From: Alphaproteobacteria bacterium
GTDB lineage: Bacteria; Pseudomonadota; Alphaproteobacteria; RF32; CAG-239
Length of the DNA: 11,088 nucleotides
NCBI GenBank assembly: GCA_003542415.1
Contig: DPKR01000117.1
Location: 1 to 11,088, forward strand
Reading direction: 5' to 3'
Shown: positions 1 to 5,598 of the stretch, one piece after another
Numbering within the stretch: the first letter of the stretch is position 1
How the letters are laid out: each line of letters begins with the position of its first letter
Position numbers and translations under genes: made by a program
The notes under the pieces: model-generated
Seen by the model: only the letters and a program-made list of their open reading frames with translations
What the model was told of the DNA's origin: nothing
Database searches by the model: none

Positions 1-60
1 CTTATGTACCTTTTTTGTACACAGCGAAAGCGGCCGTACGTCGTATTTGACTCATTCTAA
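1..60. repeat. Direct repeat copy 1 (left-edge repeat unit)
   Basis: The first 25 bases are identical to positions 105-129, and similarity continues more weakly for about 35 bases through a shared CGTCGTA, a TGAC-like stretch and ATTCT. Inside the identical core, TGTAC (5-9) and GTACA (17-21) form an inverted repeat around a 7-base spacer of C plus six T. On the plus strand the unit opens a tiny frame from ATG at 4 to TAA at 58-60 (18 codons, beginning MYLFCTQ). No Shine-Dalgarno sequence can be judged because the window starts here. The unit begins at base 1, so it may continue, or belong to a longer array, to the left. Its function is unknown. Confidence 0.7.
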
Positions 61-104
61 GCTTTTATTAGCTAAAACAAATTGGTGAAAAGTATACGGG
101 TTTT

Positions 105-165
105 CTTATGTACCTTTTTTGTACACAGCAAAACAGGCTTCCGTCGTAACTGACATATTCTGCAT
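105..165. repeat. Direct repeat copy 2
   Basis: This is the second copy of the unit at 1-60, offset by 104 bases. The core 105-129 is a perfect 25-base match, including the TGTAC/GTACA hyphenated inverted repeat (109-113 and 121-125). Beyond the core the copies diverge with small indels. The same tiny frame starts with MYLFCTQ at ATG 108 but stops earlier, at TAA 147-149 (13 codons), and no good Shine-Dalgarno sequence precedes it. It lies just downstream of the leftward operon that ends at 189. The stem is too short and lacks a T-run in the right place to be called a terminator. Confidence 0.7.
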
Positions 166-188
166 TTTGGTGTATAACAATTATTTTT

Positions 189-851
189 TTACTGTGCCCA
201 ATGGATTTTAGAAGCGCAGGCTTGCTGTGTCATATCTTTCACACGGCAACGATTGACAATCACATTAGGAGCTTTATCCATTTGGTAACAACCGTTTCCG
301 AGCAATGCGTAATCTTGATAAAGAGCCACATTTGGTTCGACATTGTCAAAACTTAAGGGCGTTTCCATATTCGGCCACTTCAAGCGAAAACTGACGTTTG
401 AAATCGGGGTTCGAAGAGTTGACATCACAAAAAATCGCATTGAGCAGTTGGTAAAACCTGAAAGGGTTTTGCCAACCTTAAAATTGCGCATATAGATAAT
501 AATATATTCATCATCATCATCATCGTCGTCTTTGCTTGTATTTGTTGCCCCTGTAGCAACAGAAGATGCTGGCATCACTCGCTTAATTTGAACATTTCCT
601 AAGCCGCCCTGCACCTGAACCTTTTGCTCAATGGGGGATTTAGGTTGTTCAGGTGTTCGAGCAGATGCCGGAGCCTCTTGAGGTGTTTCGGGCTGAATGG
701 CAGGAGCCTGCTCAAAAATATTGTCACCGCTTGACGACGCGCCGCCAAAAACTTGTGCGGAAACCTCAAAAGGCATAAAAAACAAAAGAGCTAAGCTCCC
801 TGAAAGAAGAGAGCCTGCTCTTTGTTTTATGAAAGCACTAACCTTTGACAT
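189..851 (-). CDS. Exported four-cysteine protein, function unknown (paralogue of the next gene upstream)
   Basis: I do not recognise this 220-residue protein. It has a Sec-type signal peptide (about 1-32, hydrophobic core near SLALLFF, probable cleavage after VSA). A Pro/Ala/Gln-rich low-complexity stretch (about 45-80) and a run of seven Asp (108-114) follow. A compact C-terminal domain (about 115-220) has exactly four cysteines: C136, C188, C202 and C212. This domain resembles that of the protein encoded at 860-1654: both have a beta-like strand before the first Cys, a shared RTP-I/V-S motif shortly after it, a Trp about 13 residues later, and 14 residues between the second and third Cys. 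I place the start at ATG 851; the in-frame TTG just before it is less likely. The upstream stop is 8 bases away and no strong Shine-Dalgarno is visible, so coupled translation is plausible. Likely periplasmic or surface-attached, with two disulfides (inference). Confidence 0.8.
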   Translation of the reverse strand: MSKVSAFIKQRAGSLLSGSLALLFFMPFEVSAQVFGGASSSGDNIFEQAPAIQPETPQEAPASARTPEQPKSPIEQKVQVQGGLGNVQIKRVMPASSVATGATNTSKDDDDDDDEYIIIYMRNFKVGKTLSGFTNCSMRFFVMSTLRTPISNVSFRLKWPNMETPLSFDNVEPNVALYQDYALLGNGCYQMDKAPNVIVNRCRVKDMTQQACASKIHWAQ

Positions 852-859
852 CAATTTTT

Positions 860-1654
860 CTACTTAATGTTGCTTATAATAGTGTTTGTTTGATCTAAGT
901 TTTTGGTGATTTTGTTATTGATTGATTGAATCATCTCTTTTTCTTTTTCTTCTTGTGTTTTTTCGCGTTCAACCTGTTCTTCATAAGAGATTTCTTTGAA
1001 TTCACCATAATATTCGGGATGCTTTGAGTTGACATAAGCAAACATGCCGGCACAACTTGATAATTCTTTATCAGCATCCGCTCTGCCGCGGCGAGAATCA
1101 GTGTTTGTTTCTTGTCCTAAAATATTGCAAACCGAAACATTGAATTTTAAGTTGTCAAACAAAGCAAAGCATTTGTCTGTTTCAGCGGTGCCATGGACAC
1201 TGACTTGCTTTAACGAACCCAAAGCCGGAATATCGATGGTAGAACGAATAGCGCCCAAACCCTCTTCTTTAGGAGCGGGTTTGGCTTGACCAGGTTTTTC
1301 TTCATCCAAACTCGGATTGCCGTCAATCGGGAACAGTTCAGAAATACGATCTGTCCAGCCGAATTCTATTTTTGCCTGACGCAAGCTCACGGGTGTGCGG
1401 TTGTAAAAAGTTGCCGTATATTCACAAGCGGTGACAACCCCATCCGAATCAAGCACAGGTTTAATATCATGGACCTTAAACAAAATAACCTGAGGCTTGT
1501 TTGCAAAAACAGGATTAAGTTTTGGTGCAGCTTGTTCACGGGGGACTCTGTTGCCGAGTTTGTCGTTCGGGTCAACTTGTGCACTGGCAACGCCGGCTCC
1601 TAATACGCAACCGAATAAACTAACATAAAATAAAGCTTTCTTAAAATTTTTCAT
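860..1654 (-). CDS. Exported four-cysteine protein with C-terminal coiled coil, function unknown
   Basis: I do not recognise this 264-residue protein. A signal peptide (1-25, cleavage probably after VASA) is followed by a short Pro-rich linker and a beta-rich domain (about 53-210) with four cysteines: C77, C162, C176 and C201. An acidic, Lys/Pro-rich insertion lies at about 112-135. The tail (about 222-264) is rich in Glu, Lys, Gln and Asn and looks like a coiled coil, which may drive oligomerisation or partner binding. The four-Cys domain parallels that of the neighbouring downstream gene, suggesting an old tandem duplication. The start is well supported: a TCCTT on the plus strand (1662-1666) gives AAGGA on the coding strand, 7 bases before ATG. 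The gene lies 53 bases after the glycosylase and 8 bases before the next gene, so all three may be cotranscribed. The C16 in the signal peptide does not fit a good lipobox. Confidence 0.82.
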   Translation of the reverse strand: MKNFKKALFYVSLFGCVLGAGVASAQVDPNDKLGNRVPREQAAPKLNPVFANKPQVILFKVHDIKPVLDSDGVVTACEYTATFYNRTPVSLRQAKIEFGWTDRISELFPIDGNPSLDEEKPGQAKPAPKEEGLGAIRSTIDIPALGSLKQVSVHGTAETDKCFALFDNLKFNVSVCNILGQETNTDSRRGRADADKELSSCAGMFAYVNSKHPEYYGEFKEISYEEQVEREKTQEEKEKEMIQSINNKITKNLDQTNTIISNIK

Positions 1655-1707
1655 GGGTTTTTCCTTTTAAACAAAGTTCATGTGTTGTAACAATATAACG
1701 CTTTTAT

Positions 1708-2469
1708 TTAATTTTCCTTTAATTTTTTTAAAATACGTAAAAAATCTGACCAAACTTTTGCTTTTTGCGAACAATTGCGGAGCAAATATGCTGGGTGAAA
1801 TGTTGCAAGCGCCGGAATGGAGGTATTAAGCGAAGTTTGATATTCAAGCCATCTGCCGCGAAGTCTTGAAATAGAATCTGTGTTATCTAAAAGCGCATTA
1901 GCCGCACTGCCGCCTAAAAAAACAATCATTTTAGGGTTAATCAGTTCAATTTGGCGCTTTAAAAACGGCAGACAAACAGCCACTTCGGCATCTGTCGGCG
2001 TTCTGTTGCCTGGCGGACGCCACATCACAACATTTGCAATATAAACATCTGCGCGCTTGAGACCGATAGCACTAAGCATTTTTTCAAGCAATCTGCCGCT
2101 GCGTCCGACAAACGGCAAGCCGATTCTGTCTTCATCCGCGCCCGGCGCTTCGCCGATGAACATGATTTTGGCATGTTCATTGCCATCGCCGAAAACGGTT
2201 GATTTTGCAGTGAGCTTCAAAGCGCATCCGTCAAAGCTATCAACAATTTGTTTGAGCTCGGAAAGTGTTGTTGCTTTTGCGCACAAATCACGAGCATTTT
2301 GCTTTGACGCAATAACATTTTGTGAAAGGGAGGTTGTGGCTTGTCTTAAAAGCGAAGCTGGTTGTTGCAAAATGTTCTGAACACGGTAACACTCATCGCC
2401 GCAGGTTTGATCCACACCTGAAAGCACATACCACTCAAGCAAACTTTTTATTTCAGACAAGCTTTCCAT
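1708..2469 (-). CDS. Uracil-DNA glycosylase, family 4-like (apparently lacking a full Fe-S ligand set)
   Basis: This 253-residue protein matches the uracil-DNA glycosylase superfamily, family 4 (UDGa). It would remove uracil from DNA to start base excision repair in the cytoplasm. Visible motifs, numbered from ATG 2469, are GEAPG (106-110) followed by ED and G-PFVG-SG (uracil pocket), VYIAN-V then W-RPPGNR-TP (about 142-158), a strand ending FLGG, a GRW segment, and HPAYLL (225-230, the motif B His). Iron-sulfur family 4 enzymes use a CxxC pair, a Cys before RPP and one further Cys. Here only C82 and C166 remain, with Lys in the second CxxC position and Trp before RPP, so a 4Fe-4S cluster is unlikely. 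An extra N-terminal segment of about 75 residues with L-x-WY-x3-GVD resembles alphaproteobacterial homologues. I chose ATG over the upstream in-frame TTG at 2475, which lies beside the -10 box. Activity on uracil is inferred. Confidence 0.9.
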   Translation of the reverse strand: MESLSEIKSLLEWYVLSGVDQTCGDECYRVQNILQQPASLLRQATTSLSQNVIASKQNARDLCAKATTLSELKQIVDSFDGCALKLTAKSTVFGDGNEHAKIMFIGEAPGADEDRIGLPFVGRSGRLLEKMLSAIGLKRADVYIANVVMWRPPGNRTPTDAEVAVCLPFLKRQIELINPKMIVFLGGSAANALLDNTDSISRLRGRWLEYQTSLNTSIPALATFHPAYLLRNCSQKAKVWSDFLRILKKLKEN

Positions 2470-2476
2470 AAGCAAA

Positions 2477-2506
2477 ATTATAACATCAAAAAACTTTTTA
2501 TTGCAA
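2477..2506 (-). promoter_or_regulatory. Promoter of the leftward glycosylase gene or operon (possibly leaderless)
   Basis: Read on the minus strand, a TTGCAA -35 element (plus positions 2501-2506) is followed after 18 bases by a perfect TATAAT (2477-2482). Only 7 bases separate this -10 from the ATG at 2469, so transcription should begin at or next to the A of the start codon. No Shine-Dalgarno sequence precedes the ATG, and no other in-frame Met occurs until far inside the protein. Together these point to a leaderless mRNA. Confidence 0.6.
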
Positions 2507-2543
2507 CATAAAGCAATTATTTACACATAAGAATTATATTTAA

Positions 2544-2572
2544 TTGAAAATCGTTTTATTTTAAGGCATAAA
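2544..2572 (+). promoter_or_regulatory. Weak promoter candidate for the TPR lipoprotein gene
   Basis: TTGAAA (2544-2549) and CATAAA (2567-2572) are 17 bases apart and would place the start of transcription near 2579, which is the A of the ATG. The region is very AT-rich, so chance matches are expected. An AAGG at 2563-2566, 12 bases before the ATG, could instead be a distant ribosome-binding site, which would require a start further upstream. The 109-base gap is shared with the divergent glycosylase promoter. Confidence 0.25.
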
Positions 2573-2578
2573 TAAAAT

Positions 2579-4384
2579 ATGACAAACAAAATGAAAATAG
2601 CTTATGCGCTCGCGCTCATTATCAGTATCAGTGTGTTTAATTCATGCACATTGAAGTTCTTTTTTAACCAAACATCTGACAAAGAATATAAAGTCACGGT
2701 GCAAGACAAAACTTTGCCGGACAATAAATACGGCACATATTTGGCTGCGCGTGTGGCCCACATTAGGCAAAATTATGATGCCGCAGCCGATTATTATATG
2801 AAAAATTTGAAATTTGGTGCAGAAAATGAAGATGTTTTGGGAAGTACCTATCTTTTGCTTGCCTCTGAAGGACGCATTGATGAAGCGACAGAATATGCCT
2901 TAAAAGCAAGAGAAAGCGGAGATAAAACAAATTTGATTGCTTTTATTGCTATGACAAAGTATATGCATGAAAACAACTATAAAAATGCGTATGATAGTGT
3001 GCTATGGGTGGCTGATTCGCCTTTCAAGAATGTGGTTTTGCCGCTCTTTCAAAGTTGGATTTTAGCGGCATCAGGCAAAAATGAAAATGCTTTGGAAATA
3101 TTAGATGCAATCAAAAAAGATGAGGGACTGATCCCGCTTTATCATATGCAACGCGGTATGTTGAACGACTATTTCGGAAACGAAAAAGAAGCTTTTGAAG
3201 ATTTTAATGTGATTGTTGATGACGAGGCAATGCCTTTATCTTTTCGTGCGCTCCAAATCATCGGTAATTTTTATTTGCGAAACGGGCAAAAAGACAAAAT
3301 TGTTAAAGTGGCTCAAAAATATTATGAGCAAAACCGCGAAAATCCGATGCTTGGTTCTCTTGTTGAAAGTTTTAAAAATGCGGATACACAAAAACTTGAA
3401 AAAATTATCGATTCGCCGCAAAAAGGTTTAGCTGAAGCGGTGTTCAATGTGGGCACAATTTTCAGAGGATTTCAAAATGAAGTGGCGCAACTTTTCACAT
3501 CGCTCGTGCTTTATTTGAACCCGGATTTTGAGGTAGCCCGTGTGTCAATGGCGGATATTTATGAGCAAACACACCGCTATCAAAAGGCAACGGATGAATA
3601 TTTAAAAATCAAACCGTCATCGCCTGTTTATTATGTGGCGCAACTCAAAGCGGCCACCACATATATGACGCAAGACAAAAACAAAGAGGCTTTTGAAACA
3701 CTTTCCAATTTGCTTAAGATGTATCCCAAAAGTGAACATATCACTTTTCGTTTGGGCGAATTAAGCCGTGTGATGAAAAAATATGATAAGGCGATTGAGT
3801 TTTACCAAAAGGCACTTGATGAATTGGCAATGGCAGATAAAGAACGTTGGACGATTTATTATGCACTTGGCATATCTTATGAGCGCCAAAATAAGTGGCA
3901 AGAGGCAGAAGATGCATTTAAAAAAGCGCTTGAGTTGAGTAACAGGCATCCGTTTGTTTTAAACTATTTGGGATATTCGTGGATTGAACGGGGGATGAAC
4001 TACAATGAGGCGCTCTATATGATTTTTGAGGCGCATCGCAAAAATTCGGAAGACGGACATATTATTGACAGTCTCGGTTGGGCGCTCTACAAAATGGGCA
4101 ACTATGAAAATGCGGTCAAAGTTTTGGAAAGAGCTTCGGAATATTTGCCTTCAAACGCTGTGGTGTTTGAACATTTAGGAGATGCATATTATCAAGTCGG
4201 GCGCAAAAACGAGGCGAAATATCAATGGCAACATGCTTTGCATGCAACAGAAGATAAAGAAGATTTGGATATTATAGCTGTTCAAGAAAAGCTCAAAAAC
4301 GGTATGGAAAAACAAACGCCGATTCCGTTTAATGACGAACTTTTGCAAGAACGTCTCAAAACACTTGATTCGCATTTGAACTGA
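2579..4384 (+). CDS. Tetratricopeptide-repeat lipoprotein
   Basis: This 601-residue protein is made almost wholly of TPR helical hairpins, which act as a protein-protein scaffold. The N-terminus is Lys-charged and hydrophobic, ending in FNSC with C23 the only cysteine in the whole protein. That fits a lipoprotein signal, though Phe at -3 and Asn at -2 make the lipobox imperfect. TPR-like units are clearest at about 55-115 (early A-DYY-LK pattern) and again from about 385 to 560. The latter has the classic G-x-A/Y spacing around RLGELSRVMKKYDKAIEFYQ, ALGISYERQNKWQEAEDAFK, SLGWALYKMGNYENAVKVLE and HLGDAYYQVGRKNEAKYQW. Long TPR lipoproteins of this layout are widespread in alphaproteobacteria, but I cannot name the partner. 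The role may be envelope assembly or cell-wall organisation. It stands alone, divergent from the glycosylase and about 100 bases before the efflux operon. Confidence 0.85.
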   Translation: MTNKMKIAYALALIISISVFNSCTLKFFFNQTSDKEYKVTVQDKTLPDNKYGTYLAARVAHIRQNYDAAADYYMKNLKFGAENEDVLGSTYLLLASEGRIDEATEYALKARESGDKTNLIAFIAMTKYMHENNYKNAYDSVLWVADSPFKNVVLPLFQSWILAASGKNENALEILDAIKKDEGLIPLYHMQRGMLNDYFGNEKEAFEDFNVIVDDEAMPLSFRALQIIGNFYLRNGQKDKIVKVAQKYYEQNRENPMLGSLVESFKNADTQKLEKIIDSPQKGLAEAVFNVGTIFRGFQNEVAQLFTSLVLYLNPDFEVARVSMADIYEQTHRYQKATDEYLKIKPSSPVYYVAQLKAATTYMTQDKNKEAFETLSNLLKMYPKSEHITFRLGELSRVMKKYDKAIEFYQKALDELAMADKERWTIYYALGISYERQNKWQEAEDAFKKALELSNRHPFVLNYLGYSWIERGMNYNEALYMIFEAHRKNSEDGHIIDSLGWALYKMGNYENAVKVLERASEYLPSNAVVFEHLGDAYYQVGRKNEAKYQWQHALHATEDKEDLDIIAVQEKLKNGMEKQTPIPFNDELLQERLKTLDSHLN

Positions 4385-4424
4385 AATCAGCCTGCTTTGT
4401 TTTGAAAAATTTATATTAGCATTA

Positions 4425-4477
4425 TTGAATTAAAGCACAACTTTATTATTTAAATCTCAAGTTTCATTGATGAGAGG
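4425..4477 (+). promoter_or_regulatory. Leader of the efflux operon: weak promoter, inverted repeat and ribosome-binding site
   Basis: In the 101-base gap before the efflux operon, TTGAAT (4425-4430) and TTTAAA (4449-4454), 18 bases apart, are a weak promoter pair that would start transcription near 4461. An inverted repeat TCTCA (4455-4459) / TGAGA (4471-4475) with an 11-base spacer sits across this point. Its right arm merges with the ribosome-binding site GAGAGG (4472-4477), which is 8 bases from ATG 4486. It could be a repressor operator or an mRNA hairpin covering the ribosome-binding site. No terminator is evident after the TPR gene. Confidence 0.35.
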
Positions 4478-4485
4478 TTTAAAAG

Positions 4486-5595
4486 ATGAAAAGAGCGCTT
4501 TATGTGTTGTTGATATGTGTTTTAATTGCGGCGGCTTTCGCTTTGGGTTTATTTTTTGCCGGCAAAAAAAATCAAAAGCCCGAAGATGTTCAAAAAAAGT
4601 CTTTGGAATTGAACGCTTTTAAAATTAAACCTCAAGACATCACGGTTTCTCAAAAATATATTGGCTATGTCACACCCATTCATGAGGCTGTTGTTCAGCC
4701 GTTTATCAGCGGGTTTATCGAAAAAATATATGTCAAGGGCGGTCAGACTGTTCAAAAAGGCGATGTGCTGGTGGTTTTAAAGCAAGATGAATATGAGGCG
4801 GCGCTCAAAAGGGCTTATGCTGATGTTTTGAAAGCCGAGGCGGAATATCAAAACAAGCAATCTTATTTCAAACGTATACAAAAAGCGGATAAGGCTGTGT
4901 CTGCCGCCGAGCTCGAAAATGCCGAAGCGGCATATCTTTCCGCCGCGGCAGCTTTTGAACAAGCGAAAGCCGGTTATGAGCTTGCTAAAGTCAATTATGA
5001 CTACACGCTTATTCGTGCGCCAATCACGGGTGTTGTGGGAGATGTTTCGCTAACCGAAGGTAACTATGTTTCGCCCGCAACGCCTGCGCTGTTGAGTATT
5101 GTGCAATATAGCCCGATCAGGGTCGTTTTTTCCGTTTCGGACAATGAATATTTAAGCGAATTAAAAAAAGACACACCTTTTGCAGATGAAAAAATCAGGC
5201 TGGAACTGCCAAACGGGGAGATGTTCAAAAATACCGGCTCTTTTCAATACACCGGCAACACGCTTGATAAACAAACGAACTCCATGGCCATTTATGCCGA
5301 TTTTAAGAACATCGGCAAAATCTTAACTCCGAACACTTATGTGACGGTTTGGCTCGAAAAAAACATCAAAAATGCAATCTCGCTTTCAAAAGACAATGTG
5401 GTTTTGGAAAATAAAGGCAACTTTGTTTATCTCATAAGGGGGGATAAAGTGCGCAAAGTGCCGGTTGAGATTTTGTCGGCTTCGGGCAATCAGTTTATCT
5501 TAAAAAACACGTTTGAAAATAAAGATAAAATCATCACCGATCAGGTTTTGCCCTCTTATTTGAACGAAAAAGTCAGTGCAAAAACGGGAGCTTAA
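4486..5595 (+). CDS. RND efflux periplasmic adaptor subunit (membrane fusion protein, AcrA/MexA type)
   Basis: This 369-residue HlyD/AcrA-family adaptor would bridge the inner-membrane pump to the outer membrane factor. It begins with a hydrophobic segment (about 4-26) that looks like an uncleaved anchor or signal peptide. The one Cys there (C11) follows Ile, so it is not a good lipobox and the protein is probably not a lipoprotein, unlike AcrA. Domains in order are the first lipoyl half with the GFIEKIYVKGGQTVQKGDVL pattern (about 68-98), an alpha-helical hairpin rich in Ala, Glu and Lys (about 101-172), the second lipoyl half with LIRAPITGVVGDVSLTEGNYV (about 175-196), a beta-barrel domain (about 207-290), and the membrane-proximal domain to the end. 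Length and hairpin size are ordinary for the family. The ribosome-binding site GAGAGG is well placed. It is the first gene of the three-gene operon, 3 bases from the pump gene. Confidence 0.95.
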   Translation: MKRALYVLLICVLIAAAFALGLFFAGKKNQKPEDVQKKSLELNAFKIKPQDITVSQKYIGYVTPIHEAVVQPFISGFIEKIYVKGGQTVQKGDVLVVLKQDEYEAALKRAYADVLKAEAEYQNKQSYFKRIQKADKAVSAAELENAEAAYLSAAAAFEQAKAGYELAKVNYDYTLIRAPITGVVGDVSLTEGNYVSPATPALLSIVQYSPIRVVFSVSDNEYLSELKKDTPFADEKIRLELPNGEMFKNTGSFQYTGNTLDKQTNSMAIYADFKNIGKILTPNTYVTVWLEKNIKNAISLSKDNVVLENKGNFVYLIRGDKVRKVPVEILSASGNQFILKNTFENKDKIITDQVLPSYLNEKVSAKTGA

Positions 5596-5598
5596 CAA

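Noticed and set aside
1..165. CRISPR array
   Set aside because: Only two copies are seen, the spacing is too large and the repeat boundaries decay gradually; no cas gene is nearby.
852..854. TTG as the start of the first exported protein, one codon before the ATG
   Set aside because: The adjacent ATG gives the same protein less one residue and is the stronger initiator.
1044..1603. Plus-strand reading frames opposite the exported protein gene
   Set aside because: They have no signal, domain or ribosome-binding site and lie fully inside a well-supported minus-strand gene.
1655..1707. A separate promoter for the exported protein pair
   Set aside because: Only poor hexamer matches are visible in this AT-rich 53-base gap; cotranscription with the glycosylase is simpler.
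2470..2475. TTG start for the glycosylase two codons before the ATG
   Set aside because: It sits directly against the perfect -10 hexamer and would not be transcribed if that promoter is used.
4384..4398. Short palindrome AAA-CAG-C-CTG-TTT after the TPR gene as a terminator
   Set aside because: The loop would be a single base and no T-run follows, so it cannot form a terminator hairpin.
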